6,873 nt of DNA from Pseudomonadota bacterium (GTDB lineage Bacteria > Pseudomonadota > Alphaproteobacteria > Rhizobiales > Rhizobiaceae), in assembly GCA_023387775.1 (NCBI GenBank), contig JAEWHN010000079.1, positions 1-6,873 on the forward strand, read 5' to 3'. Below, piece after piece: positions 1-5,645 of the stretch. A program made the position numbers and the translations under genes. The notes under the pieces were generated by a model, which was not told the origin of the DNA, searched no databases, and was given only the letters and a program-made list of their open reading frames with translations. Numbering within the stretch: position 1 is the first letter of the stretch; the number at the start of each line of letters is the position of its first letter.

Positions 1-204
1 ACCCAGCACGGCCTGCGAGTGCACGGTGCAGTTCTCGCCAATTGTGGTAGCGCCGAGGACGGTGACATGGCTGATGAGCCGCGTGCCGGCGCCGATCACC
101 ACCTCTGGGCCGACATGGCAGAATGGCCCGATGTGCGCGCCGGCACCAAGCTGCGCTCCCGGCTCCACGACGGCCGATGGATGAACGAAGGTTTCAGTCT
201 GCAT
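1..204 (-). CDS. lpxA: UDP-N-acetylglucosamine O-acyltransferase LpxA, N-terminal part (truncated by window edge)
   Basis: LpxA catalyses the first step of lipid A synthesis in the cytosol: transfer of an (R)-3-hydroxyacyl chain from ACP to the 3-OH of UDP-GlcNAc. I read 68 residues from ATG at 204 to the window edge. The protein begins MQTETFVHPSAVVEPGAQLG and continues with hexapeptide repeats typical of a left-handed parallel beta-helix (for example GAHIGPF, PEVVIGAGTRL, GATTIGENCTV). The catalytic histidine of the family lies further downstream and is outside the window. The start is supported by GCGAG five bases upstream of the ATG, 13 bp after the fabZ stop. Position directly after fabZ and lpxD matches the conserved lpxD-fabZ-lpxA order, which separates LpxA from other hexapeptide acyltransferases. 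The remaining uncertainty comes from the missing C-terminal three quarters. Confidence 0.93.
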   Translation of the reverse strand, partial: MQTETFVHPSAVVEPGAQLGAGAHIGPFCHVGPEVVIGAGTRLISHVTVLGATTIGENCTVHSQAVLG

Positions 205-217
205 AAATTCTCGCTGG

Positions 218-685
218 TCAGGCCGTAGGCGGCGACATCATCGCCGAAATTTCCGCTTCCGCAGCCTTTGCCCCGTCAACCATGGCTTCGCAAGCGAAAC
301 GCCAGATATTACCGCGCTTTTTCAACTTCTTCACATGGATGTGAAGACGGTCGCCCGGTACCACCGGCCGCCTGAACTTGGCGTTGTCGATGGTCATGAA
401 ATAGACGAGCGAAGGCTTGTCGTCACCCTGGCTCTTGATGCAGATGGCGCCGGCGGTCTGCGCCATCGCCTCGATGATGAGAACGCCCGGCATAACCGGC
501 TGTTCCGGAAAATGGCCGGCGAAATGCGGCTCGTTGAACGTGACGTTCTTGATGCCGACCGCGGAATTGTCGCCGTCGATGTCGACAATCCTGTCCACCA
601 GCAGCATCGGATAGCGGTGCGGCAGCAACTTCAAAAGACCGAGAATATCGACGGCTTCGAGTGTCGTTACGGCGTTATCGGCCAT
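218..685 (-). CDS. fabZ: 3-hydroxyacyl-[acyl-carrier-protein] dehydratase FabZ
   Basis: FabZ dehydrates (R)-3-hydroxyacyl-ACP to trans-2-enoyl-ACP in type II fatty-acid elongation. It uses the same hydroxyacyl-ACP pool that LpxA and LpxD draw on for lipid A. The protein is 155 residues, the usual length, with a hot-dog fold. The opening LLPHRYPMLLVDR (residues 21-32) is a family hallmark. The active site is visible as PHFAGHFP with catalytic His58 and PGVLIIEAMAQ with Glu72; the 14-residue spacing equals that of E. coli His54/Glu68. FabA is unlikely because the protein is short and has the LLPHRYP and GHFPxxPVMPG signatures. ATG at 685 was chosen because the family start falls there and it has a strong Shine-Dalgarno, AGAGGGGG, made from the last codons of lpxD. 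The reading frame stays open for about 500 bases further upstream, but that extension is arginine-rich nonsense antiphase to lpxD. The lpxD stop ends 2 bp before this start, so coupled translation is likely. Confidence 0.98.
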   Translation of the reverse strand: MADNAVTTLEAVDILGLLKLLPHRYPMLLVDRIVDIDGDNSAVGIKNVTFNEPHFAGHFPEQPVMPGVLIIEAMAQTAGAICIKSQGDDKPSLVYFMTIDNAKFRRPVVPGDRLHIHVKKLKKRGNIWRFACEAMVDGAKAAEAEISAMMSPPTA

Positions 686-699
686 GTTCACCCCCTCTT
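686..699 (-). promoter_or_regulatory. ribosome binding site of fabZ overlapping the end of lpxD
   Basis: The minus strand reads AAGAGGGGG, then the lpxD stop TGA (690-688), then AC and the fabZ ATG at 685. The purine run is unusually strong and is encoded by the last lpxD codons (Lys-Arg-Gly). A ribosome ending lpxD would cover the fabZ start, which favours coupled translation and matched protein levels. Confidence 0.75.
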
Positions 700-1731
700 G
701 GGCTTTGATGACAATTTGCGGATGGTGGCAACATCGCGCATGAATTCCATCATGGGCCGAGCCGGCAGGCCAGCCCACACTTCGCCGGCAGGCACGTCGT
801 TCATGAAACCGCTTGCGGCGGCCAGCTTGGCGCCGCTGCCGATCGTGAGGTGGTCGGCAAGGCCGACGCGACCGCCCATCATGACGTAGTCGCCGATGGT
901 GACGGAGCCGGAAATGCCGCAGTGCCCGGCAATGATGCAGCCGCGGCCGATGCGCACGTTGTGGGCGATCTGGACCAGATTGTCGATCTTGGTGCCCTCG
1001 CCGATGATCGTATCGGCCATGGTGCCGCGGTCCACGGTGGTGTTCGCCCCGATCTCGACATCGTCCTGGACGATGACGCGGCCGATTTGCGGGATGCGTT
1101 CGGGCCCGCGGGCACCGCCGACGAAGCCGAAGCCTTCGCGGCCGACGCTGGCGCCACTGTGGATCACGACGCGATTGCCGACGAAGGCACACTGGACACT
1201 GGCATTCGGGCCGACATAGCAGTCGCGACCGATCTGCGTATTGGCCGCGATGACCGCGTTGGGAGCGATGATGGTGCCGGTGCCGATGGCAACGCCGGGA
1301 CCGATCACCGCGCCGGCCTCGACAATCACCCCGTCTTCAAGTTTCGCGCTGGCATCCACATAAGCGCGCGGCGAAATGCCGGTCTCGCCGGTCATGGTGC
1401 CGGGCGTAGCGGCGGCGGGGAACAAAAGCCGGCCCACCTGGGCAAAAGCCACCTGCGGCTTGGGCGTGACCAGAATGGCGATTCCCGAAGGAATCAAACC
1501 GCTTATATCCGGCGTGCAAAGCACCGCTGCAGCGCGAAGCCTCTCCACGCTGCCGGCATTGCGCTTGCCTTCGATGAAAACCAAGGCGTCGCTGCTGCCT
1601 TCACTGGCGGGAGCAATGGTGGAAACCACCTTCTCGGCAAGGCTGGCATCGACGAGCTCCGCGCCGGTGAGGTTCGCGATCTCAAGCGCCGTGAAACGGC
1701 GCGACGGCACGAAGAAGACCGGGTCGGACAT
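688..1731 (-). CDS. lpxD: UDP-3-O-(3-hydroxyacyl)glucosamine N-acyltransferase LpxD
   Basis: LpxD adds the second (R)-3-hydroxyacyl chain, from ACP to the 2-amino group of UDP-3-O-acylglucosamine, giving UDP-2,3-diacylglucosamine (third step of lipid A synthesis, cytosolic homotrimer). The protein is 347 residues, against 341 in E. coli. Residues 1-105 form the N-terminal uridine-binding domain. Residues about 120-300 are hexapeptide repeats of a left-handed beta-helix (DGVIVEAGAVIGPGVAIG, GRDCYVGPNASV). Residues about 315-347 are the C-terminal helical tail. The catalytic motif NLVQIAHNV is present with His257, equivalent to E. coli His239. ATG at 1731 is preferred: it has AAAAGG five bases upstream and gives MSDPVFFVPSRRFT. 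An in-frame ATG at 1755 would add eight residues but has no ribosome binding site and lies in the loop of a hairpin. The stop TGA is 2 bp from the fabZ start. Confidence 0.98.
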   Translation of the reverse strand: MSDPVFFVPSRRFTALEIANLTGAELVDASLAEKVVSTIAPASEGSSDALVFIEGKRNAGSVERLRAAAVLCTPDISGLIPSGIAILVTPKPQVAFAQVGRLLFPAAATPGTMTGETGISPRAYVDASAKLEDGVIVEAGAVIGPGVAIGTGTIIAPNAVIAANTQIGRDCYVGPNASVQCAFVGNRVVIHSGASVGREGFGFVGGARGPERIPQIGRVIVQDDVEIGANTTVDRGTMADTIIGEGTKIDNLVQIAHNVRIGRGCIIAGHCGISGSVTIGDYVMMGGRVGLADHLTIGSGAKLAAASGFMNDVPAGEVWAGLPARPMMEFMRDVATIRKLSSKPKRG

Positions 1732-1742
1732 GTGAACCTTTT
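1732..1742 (-). promoter_or_regulatory. ribosome binding site of lpxD
   Basis: The minus strand reads AAAAGG (1742 to 1737) followed by TTCAC and then the ATG at 1731, a good Shine-Dalgarno at five-base spacing. It decides the lpxD start against the upstream in-frame ATG at 1755. The site directly abuts the 3' arm of the hairpin at 1743-1767, so folding of that hairpin should leave it single-stranded. That last point is inference. Confidence 0.7.
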
Positions 1743-1767
1743 CTTCCGGGCCCATGCGGCCCGGAAG
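1743..1767 (-). other. perfect 10-bp stem-loop between bamA and lpxD
   Basis: The arms CTTCCGGGCC and GGCCCGGAAG are exact reverse complements, at 1758-1767 and 1743-1752, separated by a five-base loop GCATG (minus-strand reading). Eight of ten pairs are G-C. No T-run follows on either strand, so an ordinary intrinsic terminator is not supported. On the mRNA the 3' arm ends directly against the lpxD Shine-Dalgarno. Plausible roles are an exonuclease barrier protecting the bamA message, a processing site, or a spacer that keeps the lpxD start open. None of these can be decided from sequence alone. Confidence 0.75.
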
Positions 1768-1774
1768 TTTGCCG

Positions 1775-1790
1775 GCTTCTGATCAGAAGC
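1775..1790. other. 16-bp perfect palindrome covering the bamA stop codon
   Basis: GCTTCTGATCAGAAGC equals its own reverse complement and includes the bamA TGA stop (1783-1785) plus the codons just before it. As RNA it could form a six-pair stem with a GAUC tetraloop. It sits 7 bp from the larger hairpin at 1743-1767, making two structures in tandem at the bamA-lpxD boundary. Because part of it encodes the constrained BamA C-terminus (STRF), some of the symmetry may be coincidental. Confidence 0.55.
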
Positions 1791-4167
1791 GGGTCGAAAT
1801 ACCGAAGTTGAAGTTCTGCACTGCGTCACCTTCCTGCTTCAGGACAGGGATGGCGTAGTCGACGCGCAGCGGACCGAACGGCGAGGCCCAGATCAGACCG
1901 GCGCCCACCGATGCACGCCATTCCATGCCCTTGCCGACGATGTCCACACCGCCCTGGCTGACAGGAATCTTGTTGCCGAACAGGGTAGCCGCATCGGCGA
2001 AGACCGCGCCGCGCAGCCCGAGGCTCTCCGGAATGACCGGAAGCGCGAACTGAGCCTCGGCCGAAGCATTGAGATAGCTGGTGCCGCCGACATGATCGTC
2101 GTTGCGCGGATCATACGGACCGATGCCGCCATATTCGAAGCCGCGGATCATGCGATCATTGCTCTGGAAGTGATCGAAGATGCGCAGATTGTCGGAACCG
2201 TAGCCGGCGACATGACCGCCGCCAACGCTCGCCAGACCGACGATGTCATACTCTTCCGACAGCGTCTGATAGTAGCTGCTGCGGCCGGTGACCTTCACAA
2301 ACTTGGCATCGCCGCCAAGGCCCGCCACTTCCGTAGTAAGCGCGGCGTAGATACCCGAATGCGGGTTCTTCATGTCGTCGATGGTGTTGTAGAGCAACGT
2401 GCCGGAAACCGACGATTTCACCCACGGGCTGTTCTTGACGCCATCCACAATGGCCGGGGAAATCTCATCAGGACCGCAATCACCGCCTGAAACGCCAGCG
2501 TTCTCGGCCGTGCAATCGCCCCGGAACTTGTACTTTTCCTGGGTCAGGTTGTAGGCGAGCTGCGTCGACAGGGTTTCGGTAATCGGAAGGCCGAAGCGGA
2601 CCGTGCCGCCGTTCAACTCGTTCTCGTAGTTGGTGAAGGTACGGGTCTGACGATACACGTCGAAGCCCGCCGCGACACGGCTGCCGAGGAAGTAGGGTTC
2701 CGTGAACGATACCATGAAGTCGCGCGCGTTCCGGCCGCCACCGGCCGAGAGGCGGATATACTGGCCGCGACCGAGGAAATTGCGCTCGGTGATGGAGCCT
2801 TCCACCGACGGGCCGGGCGCCTCGCCGCCGGAGGTGTAGCCGGCGCCGATCGAGAACTCGCCGCTGGCCTTCTCGACCACATCGACGACAAGCACGACCT
2901 GATCGGGCTCGCTGCCCGGCGCGGTCGAAACCTGAACGCTCTCAAAGAAACCAAGGCCCTCAAGGCGCTTCTTCGCACGCTGGATCAGCACCTGATTGAA
3001 GGCATCGCCTTCGCTGACGTCAAATTCGCGGCGAATCACATAGTCGCGAGTGTAGTCGTTGCCACGGATCTCGATGCGCTCGACATAGGCCTTCGCGCCC
3101 TGGTCGATGGTGTAGGCGACCGAGATGGTGTGATTCTGGAAGTTGCGGTCACCACGCGGCGTGACTTGGGCGAATGCGTAGCCCTTGCCCGCAACTGATT
3201 CCGTCAGCGCGATGATCGATTCCTCGACATTCTTGGCGCTATAGACGCCGCCGGAGCGGGTCTTCACGACCGACTGCAGCGCCGCCGCATCGAGTTCGGG
3301 GATCGAGGTCTCGACTGCGACGTCGCCGAAGGTATAGCGATCACCTTCGTCGACCGTGATGGTCACGGTGTAGGTGTTGGTCGCCTCGTTGAGGTCGCCG
3401 GACGCAGAGACCACGCGGAAATCGGCATAGCCACGGTTGTAGTAGAAGCGGCGAAGCGCCTCTTCGTCGGCGCGCAGGCGCTGCTCGTCGTAGACGTCGT
3501 CGCGGAGCAGGAAGGAAAGGATCGTCGACTTCTTGGTCGAGATCACATCGGCCAGGCGGCGCGAGCCGAAGGCGTGGTTGCCGACGAAATTGATCGCCGC
3601 AATCTTGGTGCGCTCGCCTTCCTTGATGTTGAAGACGACGTTGACGCGGTTTTCGCCCAGATCCATGACCTGCGGGGTCACGGTGGCGTCGTTGCGGCCA
3701 ATACGGCGATAGGACTCGCGGATCGCCTCGGCGTCCGCTTCCATCGTCGCGGTCGAGAAGGCGCCGCGCGGCTTGAGCTGCACCGTGCCGGAGAGCTGCG
3801 CGTCCTTGATCTTCTTATTGCCCTGGAACAGGACCTGATTGACGACCTGCAACTCGGAAACCTGCACGACCAGCGTGGAACCCACCTGGTTGATGCGGAC
3901 ATCGGAGAACAGCCCCGTGGCGAAGAGGCGCTTTACGGCCTCATCGATATCGGCGGCGGAAAACGACTTGCCGGGACGTACGGCAACGTAGTCACGAATC
4001 GTCGACGCCTCGATGCGCTTGTTGCCGCGCACTTCGACATTGCTGATAACCGCAGCCGAAGCGACCGAAACAGCGGAAAGCTGCACGACGGCGGCCCCCG
4101 GAACGGCCAAAGAAGCGGACATAGCCACCGCGGACGCGGCGCTTAGAAAATTCGATGCTGCCTTCAT
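1783..4167 (-). CDS. bamA: outer membrane protein assembly factor BamA (Omp85 family)
   Basis: BamA is the core of the BAM complex, which folds and inserts beta-barrel proteins into the outer membrane. From ATG at 4167 the protein has 794 residues. Residues 1-38 are a long Sec signal peptide with an ASA cleavage site near 36-38. Five POTRA domains follow at roughly 39-107, 108-186, 187-276, 277-358 and 361-435; the first has VEVRGNKRIEASTIRDYV and the fifth IEIRGNDYTRDYVIRREF. Residues 436-794 form the barrel, with the conserved loop-6 motif IRGF at 674-677 and a terminal Phe beta-signal (FNFGISTRF). GTG at 4200 is in frame but lacks a ribosome site and would put MGTTRKRYNSP before the signal peptide. 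The chosen ATG has AAGG only at a long 12-base spacing. Cysteines 552 and 564, in the barrel, could form a disulfide. The rseP-bamA-lpxD context supports BamA over the TamA paralogue, which usually has three POTRA domains. Confidence 0.97.
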   Translation of the reverse strand: MKAASNFLSAASAVAMSASLAVPGAAVVQLSAVSVASAAVISNVEVRGNKRIEASTIRDYVAVRPGKSFSAADIDEAVKRLFATGLFSDVRINQVGSTLVVQVSELQVVNQVLFQGNKKIKDAQLSGTVQLKPRGAFSTATMEADAEAIRESYRRIGRNDATVTPQVMDLGENRVNVVFNIKEGERTKIAAINFVGNHAFGSRRLADVISTKKSTILSFLLRDDVYDEQRLRADEEALRRFYYNRGYADFRVVSASGDLNEATNTYTVTITVDEGDRYTFGDVAVETSIPELDAAALQSVVKTRSGGVYSAKNVEESIIALTESVAGKGYAFAQVTPRGDRNFQNHTISVAYTIDQGAKAYVERIEIRGNDYTRDYVIRREFDVSEGDAFNQVLIQRAKKRLEGLGFFESVQVSTAPGSEPDQVVLVVDVVEKASGEFSIGAGYTSGGEAPGPSVEGSITERNFLGRGQYIRLSAGGGRNARDFMVSFTEPYFLGSRVAAGFDVYRQTRTFTNYENELNGGTVRFGLPITETLSTQLAYNLTQEKYKFRGDCTAENAGVSGGDCGPDEISPAIVDGVKNSPWVKSSVSGTLLYNTIDDMKNPHSGIYAALTTEVAGLGGDAKFVKVTGRSSYYQTLSEEYDIVGLASVGGGHVAGYGSDNLRIFDHFQSNDRMIRGFEYGGIGPYDPRNDDHVGGTSYLNASAEAQFALPVIPESLGLRGAVFADAATLFGNKIPVSQGGVDIVGKGMEWRASVGAGLIWASPFGPLRVDYAIPVLKQEGDAVQNFNFGISTRF

Positions 4168-4182
4168 CGGGCTATTATACCT

Positions 4183-4210
4183 TTTTCTCGTAGTCCCCAC
4201 GGCGAGAAAA
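4183..4210 (-). other. 8-bp inverted repeat just upstream of bamA
   Basis: On the minus strand TTTTCTCG (4210-4203) and CGAGAAAA (4190-4183) are perfect complements across a 12-base loop. The 3' arm runs directly into AAGG, the only Shine-Dalgarno-like sequence before bamA. If the mRNA starts upstream of this point, the stem could place structure against the ribosome binding site. The stem is A-T rich (5 of 8 pairs), so its stability is uncertain. Confidence 0.4.
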
Positions 4211-4300
4211 CCGGACGTGCGGCCAATTTCCCCTACCGTATTAACCGGATTTTCCCTACACGCAAGGCTTCTGGTTAATTTGCATTTACTTAGCGATCCC

Positions 4301-4320
4301 GCGTGACATTCGCGTCACGC
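4301..4320. other. 7-bp dyad GCGTGAC-N6-GTCACGC
   Basis: Perfect 7-bp arms at 4301-4307 and 4314-4320 flank a six-base centre. The arrangement fits either a short RNA hairpin or an operator for a dimeric regulator. No T-run follows on either strand, so it is not a terminator of rseP. I do not recognise the half-site as that of a specific regulator. Confidence 0.4.
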
Positions 4321-4386
4321 ATATCGACGCGGATGGTAAACGCCCTCTCAACGAGCCCCTGCGCTGGCCCAATTTCTTCATAAATT

Positions 4387-5532
4387 TCAGCATCCAAACA
4401 GATCATTCCAGAAAACGAACATCATGAAGCCCAAAACGATCAGCATGCCGATTCGATAGAATGTCTCTATCATCCGCTCCGGCACCGGGCGACGGATGAC
4501 TGCCTCCACGCCATAGAAGAGCAGATGGCCGCCGTCCAGCGGGGGAATCGGCAACAGGTTGAGAAATCCAATTCCGACCGACAGGAATGCGACGAGCTGG
4601 ACCAGCCATTCGAAGCCGAGTTTGGCCGCCTTGCCTGCCATGCCGGCGATCTTGACGGGGCCGCCGAGCTGGCACTTGTCCTCGCGGCCGACCACGAAAC
4701 GCTGCAGGAACTGTCCGGTACGGGCGATGATGGTGCCGGTTTCGTTCACCGCCTCGACGAAGGCGCCGACCGGGCTGTAGTGGATGATCCGCGGACGGCC
4801 GAGCTGCTCGTCGTTGACGACGCCGATGACCCCGACCTTGAGCTTGTTTCCGAGCGCGTCGGTCTGCTCCATCGGCTCGGGCGTGGCGGTCAGGGTGATT
4901 TCCTTGCCCCCGCGCAGCATCATGAAGACCGTCTTTTCGCCGGTCCTGCCCGAAACCAGGCGCTGGACATCCGAAAACGTCTCCACCCGCTCGCCCTCGA
5001 CGCTGACGAACCGATCGCCCGGTTCGAAGCCCGCCACGGCTGCCGGGCTGTCTGGCCGCACCTCGGCCACCATGGGCTCCGAGACAAAGCGGCCATAGAG
5101 CGAGAAGATGACGGTGAAGACGGCGATGGTGAGAAGGAAGTTGAACAGCGGCCCTGCGAACACAGTGGCCGCGCGCTTCCAAACCGGCTGGGTGTGGAAG
5201 GCAACCTTGCGCTCGGCTTCGGACAAGGTTTCGGCACCTTCGGCATCGGGTGCGCTCGTCACGTTCATGTCGCCGACGAACTTGACGTAGCCCCCAAGGG
5301 GGATGGCCGAAAGCTTCCAGCGCGTTCCGTGCCGGTCGTTGAAGCCGATCAGCTCCGGGCCGAAGCCGATCGAGAAGGCCTTAACGCCGATGCCGCACCA
5401 GCGACCGACCAGATAGTGCCCCATCTCGTGCACGAAGACGACGACCGTCAACACGAAGAGGAACGGGATTATCGTGCCGAGAAGCAGGCTGCTGGTGCCG
5501 AACATCGCCGGAAGTATCTCGTTCAATGTCAT
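4387..5532 (-). CDS. rseP: RIP metalloprotease RseP (site-2 protease, M50 family)
   Basis: RseP is an inner-membrane zinc protease that cuts transmembrane substrates such as anti-sigma factors and leftover signal peptides; in Caulobacter the homologue is MmpA. The protein has 381 residues. Transmembrane segments fall near 18-35, 124-146, 308-330 and 360-377. The zinc site HEMGH lies at 35-39 (His35, Glu36, His39), and the third ligand motif LDG at 332-334 within NLLPIPPLDGGH. One PDZ domain spans about 152-222, whereas E. coli RseP has two. GGPVKIAG at 290-297 is the family motif before the third segment. ATG at 5532 has GGGAG only one base upstream. A TTG two codons downstream (5526) has the same GGGAG at seven bases and would begin MNEIL, so it may be the true start. 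Placement beside bamA and cdsA is the conserved order, although dxr and skp are not here. Confidence 0.96.
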   Translation of the reverse strand: MTLNEILPAMFGTSSLLLGTIIPFLFVLTVVVFVHEMGHYLVGRWCGIGVKAFSIGFGPELIGFNDRHGTRWKLSAIPLGGYVKFVGDMNVTSAPDAEGAETLSEAERKVAFHTQPVWKRAATVFAGPLFNFLLTIAVFTVIFSLYGRFVSEPMVAEVRPDSPAAVAGFEPGDRFVSVEGERVETFSDVQRLVSGRTGEKTVFMMLRGGKEITLTATPEPMEQTDALGNKLKVGVIGVVNDEQLGRPRIIHYSPVGAFVEAVNETGTIIARTGQFLQRFVVGREDKCQLGGPVKIAGMAGKAAKLGFEWLVQLVAFLSVGIGFLNLLPIPPLDGGHLLFYGVEAVIRRPVPERMIETFYRIGMLIVLGFMMFVFWNDLFGC

Positions 5533-5645
5533 GCTCCCAAAACCAATCGTCCCGCCAAGCGCGCGTCGCGAGTGTCACGCCGATCCCGGCAAATCCAAGG
5601 CACCCGCTCGCCTGTTCCGCCCGGGAGGGCTGACCGCCGTCCGAC
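5533..5645 (-). other. 113-bp cdsA-rseP intergenic gap
   Basis: No gene, strong hairpin, terminator or consensus promoter is visible. The gap is GC-rich like the coding sequence. Near its downstream end it holds the GGGAG (5538-5534) that serves the rseP start. Reading the minus strand in three frames shows nothing resembling Dxr, which I recall lying at this position in some alphaproteobacteria. Readthrough from cdsA into rseP is the simplest reading. Confidence 0.5.

Larger units (their letters stand above)
4168..4386 (-). promoter_or_regulatory. 219-bp rseP-bamA intergenic region, probable bamA leader or internal promoter
   Basis: This is the longest non-coding stretch in the window and is more AT-rich than the genes. 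It holds three inverted repeats: GCGTGAC/GTCACGC (4301-4320), ATTAACC/GGTTAAT (4240-4279) and TTTTCTCG/CGAGAAAA (4183-4210). A weak promoter-like pair on the minus strand is TTGCGT (4265-4260), a 16-base spacer and TAATAC (4243-4238), which matches the general consensus only partly. A perfect TATAAT lies at 4179-4174 but has no recognisable -35 at 16-18 bp. The size and content suggest separate control of bamA within the cluster; the exact promoter is not resolved. Confidence 0.45.

Noticed and set aside
686..1192. Upstream extension of the fabZ frame
   Set aside because: It would overlap lpxD out of phase, is strongly arginine-rich, and FabZ homologues start at the ATG at 685, which has a strong ribosome binding site.
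1480..1495. GATTCC/GGAATC inverted repeat with two GANTC sites inside lpxD
   Set aside because: Only 6-bp arms inside conserved coding sequence; GANTC sites occur by chance and are not clustered near a start.
1743..1770. Intrinsic terminator between bamA and lpxD
   Set aside because: The stem is strong, but the minus strand continues with AAAAGG and the plus strand with only three T residues, so the required T-run is missing on both strands.
850..1782. 310-codon plus-strand open frame opposite lpxD
   Set aside because: It runs antisense to a certain lpxD, is Asp/Gly/Ala/His-rich, has no recognisable domain, and is explained by GC-biased third positions in the opposing gene.
4346..4351. TTGAGA on the minus strand as a -35 for bamA
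   Set aside because: Close to TTGACA, but at 17-19 bp spacing the downstream hexamers (for example GTCGAT) do not resemble a -10 element.
4286..4381. Possible 31-residue basic peptide gene (ATG at 4381) in the rseP-bamA gap
   Set aside because: No Shine-Dalgarno, no recognised sequence, length easily reached by chance, and it contains the 4301-4320 dyad; kept only as a note.
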